Part shown: in pieces, positions 45,234 through 54,668 of the stretch
Layout: every line of letters starts with the position of its first letter
Position numbering within the stretch: the first letter of the stretch is position 1
DNA from: Lachnospiraceae bacterium
GTDB lineage: Bacteria; Bacillota; Clostridia; Lachnospirales; Lachnospiraceae
Assembly (NCBI GenBank): GCA_017411305.1
Contig: JAFQQI010000048.1
Span: forward strand, 1 to 64,000
Length of the DNA stretch: 64,000 nucleotides
Direction of reading: 5' to 3'
Notes under the pieces: model-generated
The model's database searches: none
What the model was told of the DNA's origin: nothing
The model's input: only the letters and a program-made list of their open reading frames with translations
Position numbers and translations under genes: made by a program

Positions 45234-46256
45234 ATGAGCGAAATTAAAATGATTGCCCCTGCGGTAAAGAATGTACCCTGGCAGGAAAGACCTGCTAACT
45301 TAGTCGGAGCACCTGTTTGGAGATACACAGAGAACCCTATTATCGGACGTAATCCGGTAGAAGGCGTTGCAAGAATCTTTAACAGTGCGGTTATGCCTTA
45401 CGGTGATGAATTTATCGGTGTGTTCCGTGGTGAACAGACAAACGGTATTCCTTACATCTACATGGGAAGAAGTAAAGATGCGATTCATTGGGATTTTGAC
45501 AAGGAAAAAATTCCTTTCGTGAACGAAAAGGGTGAACCTTTCATGCCCAGATATGCATATGACCCCAGACTGGTTAAGGTAGAAGATACCTATTACATCA
45601 TTTGGTGTCAGGATTTCTACGGCGCTTCCATCGGTATGGCAAAGACCACAGATTTCAAGACCTTTACAAGACTGGAGAATCCTTTCATTCCTTATAACAG
45701 AAATGCAGTATTATTCCCCAGAAAGATTAATGGCAACTACATGCTTCTTAGCCGTCCTTCTGACAGCGGACATACACCCTTTGGTGATATCTTCTTAAGC
45801 GAAAGCCCTGACCTTGTATATTGGGGCAAGCACAGACATGTAATGAGCCAGGGTAGTGAATGGTGGGAGTCCGTTAAGATCGGTGGCGGTGCAGCTCCTA
45901 TCGAAACAAGCGAAGGTTGGCTGTTATTCTATCACGGTGTAAGCGGAACCTGTAATGGTTTTGTATATTCCATCGGTGGAGCAATCTTAGACCTTGAAAA
46001 TCCTTCCATCGTGAAGTACAGATGTGAAAACTTCCTGTTAACTCCCGAAGAATGGTATGAGGAGAGAGGCTTTGTTCCTAACGTATGCTTCCCTTGTGCA
46101 ACCATTCATGATCCTGAGAGTGGAAGAATTGCAATTTACTACGGATGTGCAGACAGCTATGTTGGCCTTGCATTTACCCAGTTTGAGGATATTGTGGCTT
46201 ACATTAAAGAGCACAGCAAGTTATCCGAAACAGATACAGAAATCGGTATCAGATAA
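45234..46256 (+). CDS. GH130 manno-oligosaccharide phosphorylase (GH130_2-like)
   Basis: The 340-residue protein matches the shorter GH130_2 type: WRYTENPIIGRNPVEGVARIFNSAV, the acid region YDPRLVKVEDTYYIIWCQDFYG near residue 110, and GGGAAPIETSEGWLLFYHGV near 220. It would remove terminal mannose from beta-1,4-manno-oligosaccharides as mannose-1-phosphate, leaving mannobiose for the epimerase. It is a divergent paralogue of the upstream gene, 25 bases away. GAGGGAAAG is the ribosome site. Confidence 0.9.
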   Translation: MSEIKMIAPAVKNVPWQERPANLVGAPVWRYTENPIIGRNPVEGVARIFNSAVMPYGDEFIGVFRGEQTNGIPYIYMGRSKDAIHWDFDKEKIPFVNEKGEPFMPRYAYDPRLVKVEDTYYIIWCQDFYGASIGMAKTTDFKTFTRLENPFIPYNRNAVLFPRKINGNYMLLSRPSDSGHTPFGDIFLSESPDLVYWGKHRHVMSQGSEWWESVKIGGGAAPIETSEGWLLFYHGVSGTCNGFVYSIGGAILDLENPSIVKYRCENFLLTPEEWYEERGFVPNVCFPCATIHDPESGRIAIYYGCADSYVGLAFTQFEDIVAYIKEHSKLSETDTEIGIR

Positions 46257-46282
46257 TAATAACGGCACGTTTATGTGCAGGA

Positions 46283-46315
46283 AACAAAAGGCTTGCATGG
46301 CGCAGGTCTTTTGTT
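46283..46315 (+). other. Intercistronic hairpin after the second GH130 gene
   Basis: AACAAAAG (46283-46290) pairs with CTTTTGTT (46308-46315) around a 17-nt partly self-complementary loop. No U-tract follows on the + strand. It probably modulates mRNA stability inside the operon. Confidence 0.45.
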
Positions 46316-46378
46316 GCTTCATAAGAATTTACCATGAAGCAGTATTTCAAGAAGCACAAAGTAAGAGAGGGCAGTTAT

Positions 46379-47503
46379 ATGGCATATAATGTAAACCCTG
46401 CTAAGGGATTAATTAACAAAGGAAATTGGTATCGCATCAAAGAATGCATGAAAAGGGCGAAACAAGGAGATAAGCTTACGGTTGGCTTTTTGGGCGGCTC
46501 CATTACACAGGGAAGTCTTTCTTCCACTCCGGAAACATGTTATGCTTATCTTGTATATGACTGGTGGAAAAAGAAGTTCCCTCAGGCAGAAGTGATATTT
46601 ATTAACGGGGGCATCGGCGGAACAACATCCCAGTTCGGTGTATCCAGGGTAAAGGATCATGTTTTGAAATATGAACCTGATTTTGTACTGACAGAATTTG
46701 CTGTTAATGACGATAATACAGAGTTTTTTATGGAGACCTATGAGGGTCTGGTTCGTAAGATACTCAGCGACGAATGCAAGCCGGCGCTGATGCTGATGAA
46801 TAATGTAAAGTATGATGACGGTTTAAATGCAGAGGATATGCATTTGGCAGTAGCGAAGGCTTATGATGTGCCTATGGTCAGTATGAAGCATACCATCTGG
46901 CCTGAGGTGGAATCCGGAAGAATTCCGAATAGAGAAATTACACCTGACGACCTTCATCCCAATGATGCAGGACATGCCCTGGTGGCAGAAGTGATTACCA
47001 CCTTTTTGGAGCAGGTATATGCTGATTTGGATGTGCAGGATACGCCTGCTGCTTATGAAAGTGCTTTGCCTGTACCGATTACGGCAAACGCTTATCAGGA
47101 TTCTGTCCGTTACCAGAATTATAATGCGGTTGTAGAGACGAAAGGGTTTGAAGCGGATTTACAGGAACAGAATCACATTACCGAAATATTTAGACACGGT
47201 TGGACAGCATGGAAAGAAGGAGATAAAATCAGTTTTACCATTTCCTGCAGCGGCGTTGCGGTGCAATACCGTAAGTCTGTGAATCAGCCTACTCCCATTG
47301 CCCGTGTTGTGGTCGACGGCAAGGAAGATGAGGCAATGCTGCTAGACGGTAATTTCGAAGAGACTTGGGGAGATTGCTTATATATTGATACAGTAAAGCG
47401 ACATATGCAGCCGGGAGAACATAGGGTAGAAATTACCATAGCTAAGGCCCATGAAAATGATGTGGTACCTTTTTATTTGGTATCGGTAATCGGTTCCAAC
47501 TAA
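46379..47503 (+). CDS. SGNH-fold carbohydrate esterase, predicted mannan O-acetyl esterase
   Basis: The protein of about 374 residues has an SGNH hydrolase domain (about 35-220): block I nucleophile in VGFLGGSITQGS, GGIGGTTSQFG with the oxyanion Gly, LTEFAVNDDN with the block III Asn, and the catalytic Asp-His pair in PDDLHPNDAGH. A C-terminal beta-rich domain (about 245-374) could bind sugar. The gene order matches mannan loci of Roseburia, where two cytoplasmic esterases (CE2 and CE17) remove acetyl groups; this size fits the CE17 type, but I cannot separate the two. No signal peptide is present. ATG 46379 has an AGAGAGGG site; an upstream ATG at 46334 lacks one. Confidence 0.82.
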   Translation: MAYNVNPAKGLINKGNWYRIKECMKRAKQGDKLTVGFLGGSITQGSLSSTPETCYAYLVYDWWKKKFPQAEVIFINGGIGGTTSQFGVSRVKDHVLKYEPDFVLTEFAVNDDNTEFFMETYEGLVRKILSDECKPALMLMNNVKYDDGLNAEDMHLAVAKAYDVPMVSMKHTIWPEVESGRIPNREITPDDLHPNDAGHALVAEVITTFLEQVYADLDVQDTPAAYESALPVPITANAYQDSVRYQNYNAVVETKGFEADLQEQNHITEIFRHGWTAWKEGDKISFTISCSGVAVQYRKSVNQPTPIARVVVDGKEDEAMLLDGNFEETWGDCLYIDTVKRHMQPGEHRVEITIAKAHENDVVPFYLVSVIGSN

Positions 47504-47521
47504 TCAAAAGGGGGAGAAAGT

Positions 47522-49702
47522 ATGGAACTTAATAAAGAAAAAAAAGAAAAGAAACCGAAAGCAGTAAAAAAACTAAAGGTAAAAGAACCAAAGGTAAAAG
47601 CACCTAAGAAGGTAAAATTGCCAAAGGCTAACAGCAAAAAGAGCATTCTCGGTACCTTGCTTGCGGCATTTATGGTGCCTGTAGTACTAATGATTGCGTT
47701 AGGTATTGTATCCTACAATACGGCATCTTCCGGTATCGTGGAAAAGTACAAGGAATCCGCAGAATCCACGGTTTCCGCGGTAGGTGACTATTTTGATTTG
47801 GTTTGTACCAACATTTCCGGTAAGGCACTTGAAATGATTACCAACAGTGATGTGGGCGATTACTACGATAAGTATTACGGAAAGAAAGAAGGAAAAGCAA
47901 TGGAAGCCTTCCGTAATGCCAAGTCCATTATCAGTAATGCCAAGTCCACCAATCAGAATATTTACAGCTGTACGGTCATTCCGGAGGGCGGCGCATATCT
48001 GTCCACCTTATCGGGCGGTATGACAGAAACGCCTATGGCGGATTTTTCAAATACTGCAGAAGGACAATATTTTGTAACTAATAATACCCAGAGAAATAAG
48101 TGGCTGGGTTATCAGACCTATCTGGATGAAAATATGCAGAGTAAACAGGAGAATTATGCCCTTGTTTACTACCAGAGATTGTCAAGGGCAGATGCTTATA
48201 TCGCTATGGCTTTGGATATTTCCGTGGCTGAGGAAATGCTGGGACAGATTGATTTCGGAAAAGGCAGTGTAAAGGCACTGGTGTCCTCTGACGGAAGAGA
48301 GATTTCCTTTGAGCAGCTGACAGACAGCATTGAGGAAGCGGAAGCTGCCGCAGGTGATACAGGGTCTGTAAAGCAGTGGTTTGTAGGAAGCGAATTCTAT
48401 GAAAGTACCAAAGCGGCTGAAGAAACCGGACATATGGATGTTAAGGTTGAAGGTAAGAAATATGTGTATATTTATACACCTGTAGGAGATACGGGCACTA
48501 TGATTTGTACCCTGATTCCGGAAAGTAATGTGTTAGGACAGGTAGGAAGCATTAAATATATCACCATTTTTATGGTAATTCTGGCGGCAGGTGCAGCACT
48601 CGCCATTGGCTTTATTATTTCTTCAGGCATCAGTAAAACGGTAAAAGAAATGAGCGGCGGCCTTGCCAAGGTGGCACAGGGTGATTTATCCAAGGACTTT
48701 ACTACTAAACGTCAGGACGAATTTAAGGAATTGACCGGAAGCTTGAATGCCATGATAGAAAGTATGAGAGCATTAATGCGTGACATGAAGCAGTTCGGTA
48801 CTAAGGTAACCGGACTTGCAGAGGATGTGTCGGATAAAACCGGTGCCATCAACAACTCCATGCAGGACATTGCCAGAGCTATGGACGAAGTGGCCGGCGG
48901 TGTACAGAGTCAGGCAGAAGATACCGAAAAGAGCAATGAAAACATGATTACCTTCTCTGAAAATATTACGGCAGTAACCGGGGAGACAATCCGCATGGGT
49001 CAGACTGCTGATAAGGCAATCGGTGCTGTAGAGCAGGGAAGAGTGATTGTACAGGAATTAAGTGATAAGTCAGATACCACTGTATCTTTGACCAGAATAT
49101 TGGTAAACGATATCGATGCGGTACAAAAAAGCTCTGAAGAAATCAAGAGCTTTGTTGATGTGATTAACAGTATTGCCGGGCAGACCAATTTACTTTCCTT
49201 AAATGCGTCTATTGAGGCAGCAAGAGCAGGAGAAGCGGGAAGAGGCTTTGCGGTAGTGGCAGAAGAAATCCGCAAGCTGGCTGACCAGTCCAAGGAATCC
49301 GGCGAAAAGATTCGTGAAATTGTAGAACACATCGGACAGACAACGGACAAGACCACGGCATCCGCAAGAGAAGCGGAAACCATGGTAAACCAGCAGGCGA
49401 AAGCACTAGAAGAGACCGTAAATGTATTCGGTATGATTCAGGGCTGTGTAGGTGAGCTGGTAGAAGGAATCCGTATTGTAACAGAGAAGCTGGAAGCGAG
49501 CATGACAGAAAAAGAAAACGTGGAAAATTCTCTGCAGAATATTTCTTCCGTATCTGAGGAGGTTGCAGCTTCCACCCAGGAGGTTACAGCTACCTTAGGC
49601 GAACAGGTATCCGTAATCCAGACCCTGAAGGAAGAAGTGGAGATGCTCAGAGCAGATGCTCTTGAACTGGATCAATCCATTGACAGATTTAAGATTGACT
49701 AA
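47522..49702 (+). CDS. Methyl-accepting chemotaxis protein with basic N-terminal tail
   Basis: The 726-residue receptor starts with an unusual 40-residue Lys/Pro-rich cytoplasmic tail ([20 protein letters not shown]). A transmembrane helix (about 41-63), an extracellular Cache-like sensor of about 275 residues and a second transmembrane helix (about 345-365) follow. Next come a HAMP domain ([20 protein letters not shown]) and a signalling coiled coil with the conserved tip [20 protein letters not shown] near 551. It signals to CheA/CheW. Its place inside the mannan operon suggests that it senses manno-oligosaccharides or their binding protein and ties motility to this nutrient. It has no terminal CheR-binding pentapeptide. 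Confidence 0.92.
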   Translation: MELNKEKKEKKPKAVKKLKVKEPKVKAPKKVKLPKANSKKSILGTLLAAFMVPVVLMIALGIVSYNTASSGIVEKYKESAESTVSAVGDYFDLVCTNISGKALEMITNSDVGDYYDKYYGKKEGKAMEAFRNAKSIISNAKSTNQNIYSCTVIPEGGAYLSTLSGGMTETPMADFSNTAEGQYFVTNNTQRNKWLGYQTYLDENMQSKQENYALVYYQRLSRADAYIAMALDISVAEEMLGQIDFGKGSVKALVSSDGREISFEQLTDSIEEAEAAAGDTGSVKQWFVGSEFYESTKAAEETGHMDVKVEGKKYVYIYTPVGDTGTMICTLIPESNVLGQVGSIKYITIFMVILAAGAALAIGFIISSGISKTVKEMSGGLAKVAQGDLSKDFTTKRQDEFKELTGSLNAMIESMRALMRDMKQFGTKVTGLAEDVSDKTGAINNSMQDIARAMDEVAGGVQSQAEDTEKSNENMITFSENITAVTGETIRMGQTADKAIGAVEQGRVIVQELSDKSDTTVSLTRILVNDIDAVQKSSEEIKSFVDVINSIAGQTNLLSLNASIEAARAGEAGRGFAVVAEEIRKLADQSKESGEKIREIVEHIGQTTDKTTASAREAETMVNQQAKALEETVNVFGMIQGCVGELVEGIRIVTEKLEASMTEKENVENSLQNISSVSEEVAASTQEVTATLGEQVSVIQTLKEEVEMLRADALELDQSIDRFKID

Positions 49703-49739
49703 ATAAATACAGCATAATAACGAGAAAGGAAATAGAACT

Positions 49740-52046
49740 ATGTTTCGTGAAGATTTCGTCTGGGGCGTTGCCAGCAGCGCCTATCAGGTAGAAGGAAGAG
49801 AAGAAGGAGACGGATGCGGTAAGAACATCTGGGATACCTTCACAGAGGAAGGAAGAATCCAGGATGGACATAATTCTTATGTTACCTGCGACCATATGCA
49901 CAGATACAAAGAAGACTATGCCCTGATGCGTATGCTGGGTATCAAAGCTTACCGTTTCTCTATGAGCTGGGCAAGAATTCTGCCGGAAGGAACCGGAAGA
50001 GTAAACGAAAAGGCAATTGCCCTTTACAGAGATATGATTTTGGAAATGAAAAAGAATGGGGTAGAGCCTTACATTACCATGTATCATTGGGAATTTCCCC
50101 AGGCACTGCAGGATAAAGGCGGCTGGCTGAATGAAGAGGTAATTGACTGGTTTGCCGAGTATGCAAAGGTAGTAGCCGAGAATTTCTCTGATATATGTGA
50201 AAATTTTATTACCTTAAATGAGCCTCAGTGCTTTGTAGGATTAGGACACTTATCAGGCGTTCATGCGCCCGGAATGAAGCTTCCTTACAAGGATGTATTC
50301 CAAATTGCTCATAATGCACTCCGTGCCCACGGTAAGGCAGTAATTAACTTAAGAAAATATGCATGCCGTCCTATTAAGGTTGGCTATGCGCCCACCTGTG
50401 GTATGGCATATCCTGCAAGCAATAAGCCGGAGGATATTGAAGCGGCAAGAAAGACATTGTTCGGATTCCATCAGCCCATGGATAACTGGACCTGGAATGT
50501 AGCATGGTTTAATGACCCTGTATTTCTTGGAAAGTATCCGGAAGAAGGCCTTAAGAAATTTGCGGAATATCTGCCGGAAATTACCGAAGAGGATATGAAT
50601 CTGATTTCCCAGCCTCTTGATTTCATGGGACAGAATATTTATAACGGCTATATGATGAAAGCAGGAGCAGACGGAGAACCTGAATTTGTAGACAGATATG
50701 CAGGCTTCCCCAAAACTGCTGCCAACTGGCCGGTTACCCCGGAATGCTTCTACTGGGGCGTAAGATTTATTTATGAAAGATACAAGCTGCCCATGTTTAT
50801 TACAGAGAACGGAATGTCCTGCCATGATAATGTAGCTTTGGACGGAAAAGTGCATGACCCTGACAGACAGAACTTCCTTGATCTTTATATTTCTGCTTTG
50901 CAGAAAGCAGTAGATGACGGCGCAGATGTGAGAGGATATTTCCTTTGGACCTTCCTTGACAACTTTGAATGGGATAAGGGATATACAGAACGTTTCGGTA
51001 TCGTACATGTAGATTTCAGAACCCAGAAGAGAATCGTAAAGGATTCCGCTTATTGGTATCAGAAGGTTATTGAATCAAACGGAGCAAACTTAAGCATCAA
51101 CCAAAAGCCTCGTCAAATTCTGTTCCTTGATCCTGTATTTAAGCAGATGATTTGGGGCGGCAATCAGTTAGAAACCAAGTTCGGTTATCAGATTCCCGGT
51201 GATAAGACCGGTGAATGCTGGGCTGTCAGCGCACATCCTAACGGAGACTGTGTGGTAAGGGAAGGCATTTATGCAGGTAAGACCTTGTCCGAAATGTGGA
51301 AAGAGTATCCGGAGCTGTTCGGAAACAGTGCGTATGACCGTTTCCCGCTTCTTATTAAGATTATCGATGCAAAGGATGACTTAAGTATTCAGGTACATCC
51401 TGATGATGCATACGCAGGGGAACATGAAAACGGTTCTTTCGGAAAGACAGAATGCTGGTATATTTTGGATTGTCCCGAAGATGCAGCGCTTGTAGTAGGT
51501 CACAATGCAGGCAGCAAGGAAGAGCTTGCTGACATGATTGCACAGGGCAAGTGGAGTGAATTAATCCGTGAAGTGCCTGTGAAGAAGGGTGACTTTATCC
51601 AGATTAATCCCGGCACCGTACATGCCATCAAGGGCGGTCTGATGATTCTGGAAACCCAGCAGAACAGTGACATTACCTATCGTGTATATGATTATGACAG
51701 ATTGACAGACGGTAAGCCTCGTCAGCTTCATGTACAGCAGAGTATTGATGTGATTACCGTACCTGCACCTTCTGCAGATGATAGCGTAAAATCCGCACTG
51801 GAGTTGCCGAAGAATGTAATGCATGAGCTGATTAGCTGTGATTATTATACGGTATGGAAATTAGATTTAGACGGAGCGATTTCCTTTGAACAGACACATC
51901 CTTTCTTAATTATGAGCGTGATTGAAGGCGAAGGCCTTGTGAACGGCCAAATGATTAAAAAGGGCGACCACTTTGTAATACCCAGTGGAATGGGACAGGT
52001 GGATATGCAGGGTGAAATGGTGCTGATGGCATCTACTGCGAAATAA
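49740..52046 (+). CDS. GH1 beta-glycosidase fused to mannose-6-phosphate isomerase
   Basis: The 768-residue protein joins two enzymes. Residues about 1-445 are a GH1 barrel with acid/base Glu in FITLNEPQCF (about 161) and nucleophile Glu in FITENGMS (about 356). The DNFEWDKGYTERFG motif is the kind found in enzymes for unphosphorylated sugars. From about 457 a type I phosphomannose isomerase follows: LDPVFKQMIWGG, zinc ligands in LSIQVHPDDAYAGEHE, GKTECWYIL, and NPGTVHAIKGGLMILETQQ. The first half would split beta-glucosides or beta-mannosides and the second convert mannose-6-phosphate to fructose-6-phosphate. No frameshift or stop lies at the junction. It is the last gene of the operon; AGAAAGGAA is the ribosome site. 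Confidence 0.92.
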   Translation: MFREDFVWGVASSAYQVEGREEGDGCGKNIWDTFTEEGRIQDGHNSYVTCDHMHRYKEDYALMRMLGIKAYRFSMSWARILPEGTGRVNEKAIALYRDMILEMKKNGVEPYITMYHWEFPQALQDKGGWLNEEVIDWFAEYAKVVAENFSDICENFITLNEPQCFVGLGHLSGVHAPGMKLPYKDVFQIAHNALRAHGKAVINLRKYACRPIKVGYAPTCGMAYPASNKPEDIEAARKTLFGFHQPMDNWTWNVAWFNDPVFLGKYPEEGLKKFAEYLPEITEEDMNLISQPLDFMGQNIYNGYMMKAGADGEPEFVDRYAGFPKTAANWPVTPECFYWGVRFIYERYKLPMFITENGMSCHDNVALDGKVHDPDRQNFLDLYISALQKAVDDGADVRGYFLWTFLDNFEWDKGYTERFGIVHVDFRTQKRIVKDSAYWYQKVIESNGANLSINQKPRQILFLDPVFKQMIWGGNQLETKFGYQIPGDKTGECWAVSAHPNGDCVVREGIYAGKTLSEMWKEYPELFGNSAYDRFPLLIKIIDAKDDLSIQVHPDDAYAGEHENGSFGKTECWYILDCPEDAALVVGHNAGSKEELADMIAQGKWSELIREVPVKKGDFIQINPGTVHAIKGGLMILETQQNSDITYRVYDYDRLTDGKPRQLHVQQSIDVITVPAPSADDSVKSALELPKNVMHELISCDYYTVWKLDLDGAISFEQTHPFLIMSVIEGEGLVNGQMIKKGDHFVIPSGMGQVDMQGEMVLMASTAK

Positions 52047-52075
52047 GTAATAAATATTAGATAGAGATTATAAAT

Positions 52076-52114
52076 AAAAGGTAATATGCACTGAAACAGT
52101 GCATATTACCTTTT
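52076..52114 (+). terminator. Terminator of the mannan operon
   Basis: A perfect 18-bp stem (52076-52093 with 52097-52114) with an AAA loop, ending in TTTT. This is one of the longest perfect terminator stems in the window. Confidence 0.92.
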
Positions 52115-52161
52115 GTAATTTATGGTAAAATAAAGAGAAAGATAAATACACAAAATAATGT

Positions 52162-52190
52162 TTGCAATTCAAATTTGTTTATTGTATAAT
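52162..52190 (+). promoter_or_regulatory. Promoter of the Rpn-family gene
   Basis: TTGCAA (52162-52167), 17 bases and TATAAT (52185-52190). The leader of about 175 bases up to the start holds a small hairpin (ACAGTG/CACTGT) and nothing else I recognise. Confidence 0.6.
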
Positions 52191-52370
52191 TCCGTTAATA
52201 TCTAAGATGTCTTTCTTGACAGATCTTATTTATTTTTACAGTGTACTTCTTTTTGCACTGTATCACGCTTCCTATTGGAAGTTCCGGCAAATTTGCACGG
52301 CAAGTCTAGTTATGCCGGCAGTCACGCCAGATTACTCATTTTAATTTTACTATGAAAGGAGTTTTTGCCT

Positions 52371-53267
52371 ATGATGCAAAACAACAACTTAAATGTTAAA
52401 AAACGTGAATTTCGGAAACTGGAGGATTTGAATGTGATTGACAATTTCCTCTTCCAAGAACTGCTTATGCAGGAGGAGGACGGCGAAGAGTTTGCCAGAA
52501 TCCTTTTAAAGACTATTCTTGGAAAGCCTATCCGCAATGTCAAAATTGTTCCCCAAAAGAATGTTCCGGGAATTGATACCGATAAACATGGTATCCGATT
52601 GGATGCCTATATTGAGGAAGTCGTAGATGTGCAAGGCGGGGAAATGGCAGATGCTGAAATTATTCCTACTATTTACGACATTGAACCAAACAACACTTAT
52701 GAAAGGGAAACACTTCCAAAGCGCGCGCGTTATTATCATGGATTGATTGACACTAAATTGCTCTCTACAGGCGCCGGTTATGGCAAGTTACCAAATGTCT
52801 TTATTATCTTTATCCTCCCTTATGACCCATTTGACAGAAATCGTATGGTTTATACAGTGCAAAACCACTGTACAGAGGATATTTCTATTCCTTATGAGGA
52901 TGGTGCTCGGAAAATTTTTCTTTATACCAAAGGAATGGAAGGAAATCCTAGGCAAGAGCTGAAAGATATGCTAAAATACATAGAGAAATCTACGACTGAC
53001 AATATCACGAATGCAGATATTGCATCCGTCTCACAATTTGTAAGCAAAGTAAAGCAATGCAGAGAGGTGGGGATTAATTATATGAAATCATGGGAAAACG
53101 AACAAATGGCTCGCGATGAGGGACGTCAGGAAGGAAAATCAGAAATAAATCAATTAAACATACTGCTTGCCGAAGCGGGTCGCACAGATGACATCATTAG
53201 GGCGGCCAAAGATTCGGAATACCAAAATTTTCTTTTAAAAGAATTCATATATAAGCAAAACGATTAG
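52371..53267 (+). CDS. Rpn-family recombination-promoting nuclease / putative transposase
   Basis: The protein of about 298 residues belongs to the Rpn (PD-(D/E)XK) proteins. It has the N-terminal LEDLNVIDNFLFQELLMQ motif, the nuclease core GIRLDAYIEEV and TIYDIEPN (about 75-115), then KRARYYHGLIDTKLL, FIIFILPYDPF and KIFLYTKG. The C-terminus is helical and ends in a charged tail (MARDEGRQEGKSEINQLN) typical of the family. Rpn proteins in E. coli promote RecA-independent recombination. AAAGGAG ten bases upstream supports ATG 52371. It is an independent unit between two terminators, with no IS ends. Confidence 0.85.
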   Translation: MMQNNNLNVKKREFRKLEDLNVIDNFLFQELLMQEEDGEEFARILLKTILGKPIRNVKIVPQKNVPGIDTDKHGIRLDAYIEEVVDVQGGEMADAEIIPTIYDIEPNNTYERETLPKRARYYHGLIDTKLLSTGAGYGKLPNVFIIFILPYDPFDRNRMVYTVQNHCTEDISIPYEDGARKIFLYTKGMEGNPRQELKDMLKYIEKSTTDNITNADIASVSQFVSKVKQCREVGINYMKSWENEQMARDEGRQEGKSEINQLNILLAEAGRTDDIIRAAKDSEYQNFLLKEFIYKQND

Positions 53268-53275
53268 ATAAAAAA

Positions 53276-53307
53276 AGCGCCCTGACATTTCGAGTCGGGG
53301 TGCTTTC
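53276..53307. terminator. Bidirectional terminator
   Basis: An 11-bp stem with two G-T pairs (AGCGCCCTGAC 53276-53286, GTCGGGGTGCT 53294-53304) has TT on the + side and a longer T-run on the reverse strand. It serves the converging Rpn gene and SDR operon. Confidence 0.8.
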
Positions 53308-53329
53308 ATAATTTATGATATAAAAATTA

Positions 53330-53944
53330 TTACCAAGTAATTTCACGAAACCATCCGTCTCTCATGACCAGACGGTTTTCTTCGGAATGCAAATAGTTCT
53401 CTCTCTCATCATAACAGAAATCCATACGCATATATTCTGCGGCGGAAATTCCGCTTCCGTCGGGATTGGGGCTAAAGCACCTGAAGGTATATCCTTCCGG
53501 ATGCAACTTATTAAAGTAAATCTTCCAAGTCATGTGGAGTCCGGCCTTTGCCATGGCGTAACCAAAATCATCGGTTTCTGTTACTTCACGGATACTGGCA
53601 GAGGCGTCGGTAATCAGTCCGAGACGTTTCTTTCCTTTGGAAAGTAAGGGAAGAGCGGCTTCTACCAAATCGAAAGTATCGCAGACACTTTTACAATAAA
53701 GTTGTGACATCTCTGTATAATCCAGACTGCCGAAGGCGGGAGTTTTGTCACTGCGGTATTCGGCCTGGATAATCAGATAATCCAATTTTCCTTCTTTTTC
53801 GATTTCCTTTAAAACAGCGTCACGGGCTGCTATATCATCAGCAGTGGGCAGTTCGTATACTGATGCGCCCAGCGTACGGAAGCGGTCGGCGGTCTTTTTC
53901 GCTTCTTCAAAACAGGTTCCTGCAATTAATACGATTTCACTCAT
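53330..53944 (-). CDS. Degenerate SDR-like protein
   Basis: The 204-residue protein is a paralogue of the upstream SDR. It keeps the SDR core order and a YxxxK pair (GYAMAKAGLH), and shares the HPEGYTFRCF stretch. Its N-terminal nucleotide-binding loop reads IAGTCFEEAKKT and lacks the usual GxxxGxG glycines, so cofactor binding is doubtful. It is translated from a GGGAGGTG site 12 bases after the upstream SDR gene and may form a heterodimer with that protein. Function unknown. Confidence 0.7.
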   Translation of the reverse strand: MSEIVLIAGTCFEEAKKTADRFRTLGASVYELPTADDIAARDAVLKEIEKEGKLDYLIIQAEYRSDKTPAFGSLDYTEMSQLYCKSVCDTFDLVEAALPLLSKGKKRLGLITDASASIREVTETDDFGYAMAKAGLHMTWKIYFNKLHPEGYTFRCFSPNPDGSGISAAEYMRMDFCYDERENYLHSEENRLVMRDGWFREITW

Positions 53945-53956
53945 CTTTACACCTCC

Positions 53957-54646
53957 CTAAAACGGCCAGAACTGGTGATAAACATCCTGCATAAGAAGTA
54001 CATCTTCACAGGGAACATCACCGGTAAACTGTTCATAAGCAATCTGTGCGGTCTCTTCCGGCTCGAAGTGACCTTGTGTGGCTTTCTGACCGCTCATATA
54101 AGAGCGCACCCAGCCGGGGTGATAAAGCCGAAAGGTATATCCTTCGGGGCGCAGTTTCTGAAACAGCATTTGGGAAGCGATGTTTAATGCCGCCTTTGAT
54201 GAGGTATAGGCAAACTCACCTATTCTGGTAGCCAAAGAAATGATGCCTGCCTCAGAAGAGAAGCTGCAAATCCGTTTATCTCCATTTTCCATAAGAGGAA
54301 GAAAGGCTTCTGTTACCCGTAAAGCACCCAGGGTATTTACCTGATAAATATTTAAAAAGTGTTCACGGTCATCTGTGGAAGAATGAATTCCGGCACAGTT
54401 TATCAATATATCAAGGCGGTCAGTCTTAGCACTTACCAACGTGAAGGCTTCCGTTACCGATTCGTCACTTCCTACATTCAGTGGAATGATATGTAAAGTC
54501 TCCGGAAAGGTTTGCTTTAATTCGGAAAGCGCCGGCCAGTCCGGCATAAACTGTCCCGCATATACTACATAATTATTTTCTGCGTAAATTTTGGCAAGGG
54601 CGAAGCCGATACCACGGTCTGCGCCTGTAATCAGCACATGCTTCAT
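53957..54646 (-). CDS. SDR-family oxidoreductase
   Basis: The 229-residue Rossmann-fold enzyme has the NAD(P)-binding motif ITGADRGIGFALA at the N-terminus, an INCAGIH motif near residue 87, the catalytic Tyr-Lys in FAYTSSKAALN, and the HPGWVRSYM segment after it. Substrate unknown. It is the middle gene of a ThuA-SDR-SDR set, with GGGAGG before its start. The context suggests oxidation or reduction of a sugar or polyol. Confidence 0.88.
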   Translation of the reverse strand: MKHVLITGADRGIGFALAKIYAENNYVVYAGQFMPDWPALSELKQTFPETLHIIPLNVGSDESVTEAFTLVSAKTDRLDILINCAGIHSSTDDREHFLNIYQVNTLGALRVTEAFLPLMENGDKRICSFSSEAGIISLATRIGEFAYTSSKAALNIASQMLFQKLRPEGYTFRLYHPGWVRSYMSGQKATQGHFEPEETAQIAYEQFTGDVPCEDVLLMQDVYHQFWPF

Positions 54647-54668
54647 AAAATACCTCCCTCATAGATAG

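Noticed and set aside
52162-52344. Open frame of 60 codons between the mannan operon and the Rpn gene
   Set aside because: No ribosome site, it starts inside the -35 element of a good promoter, and it looks like leader sequence.
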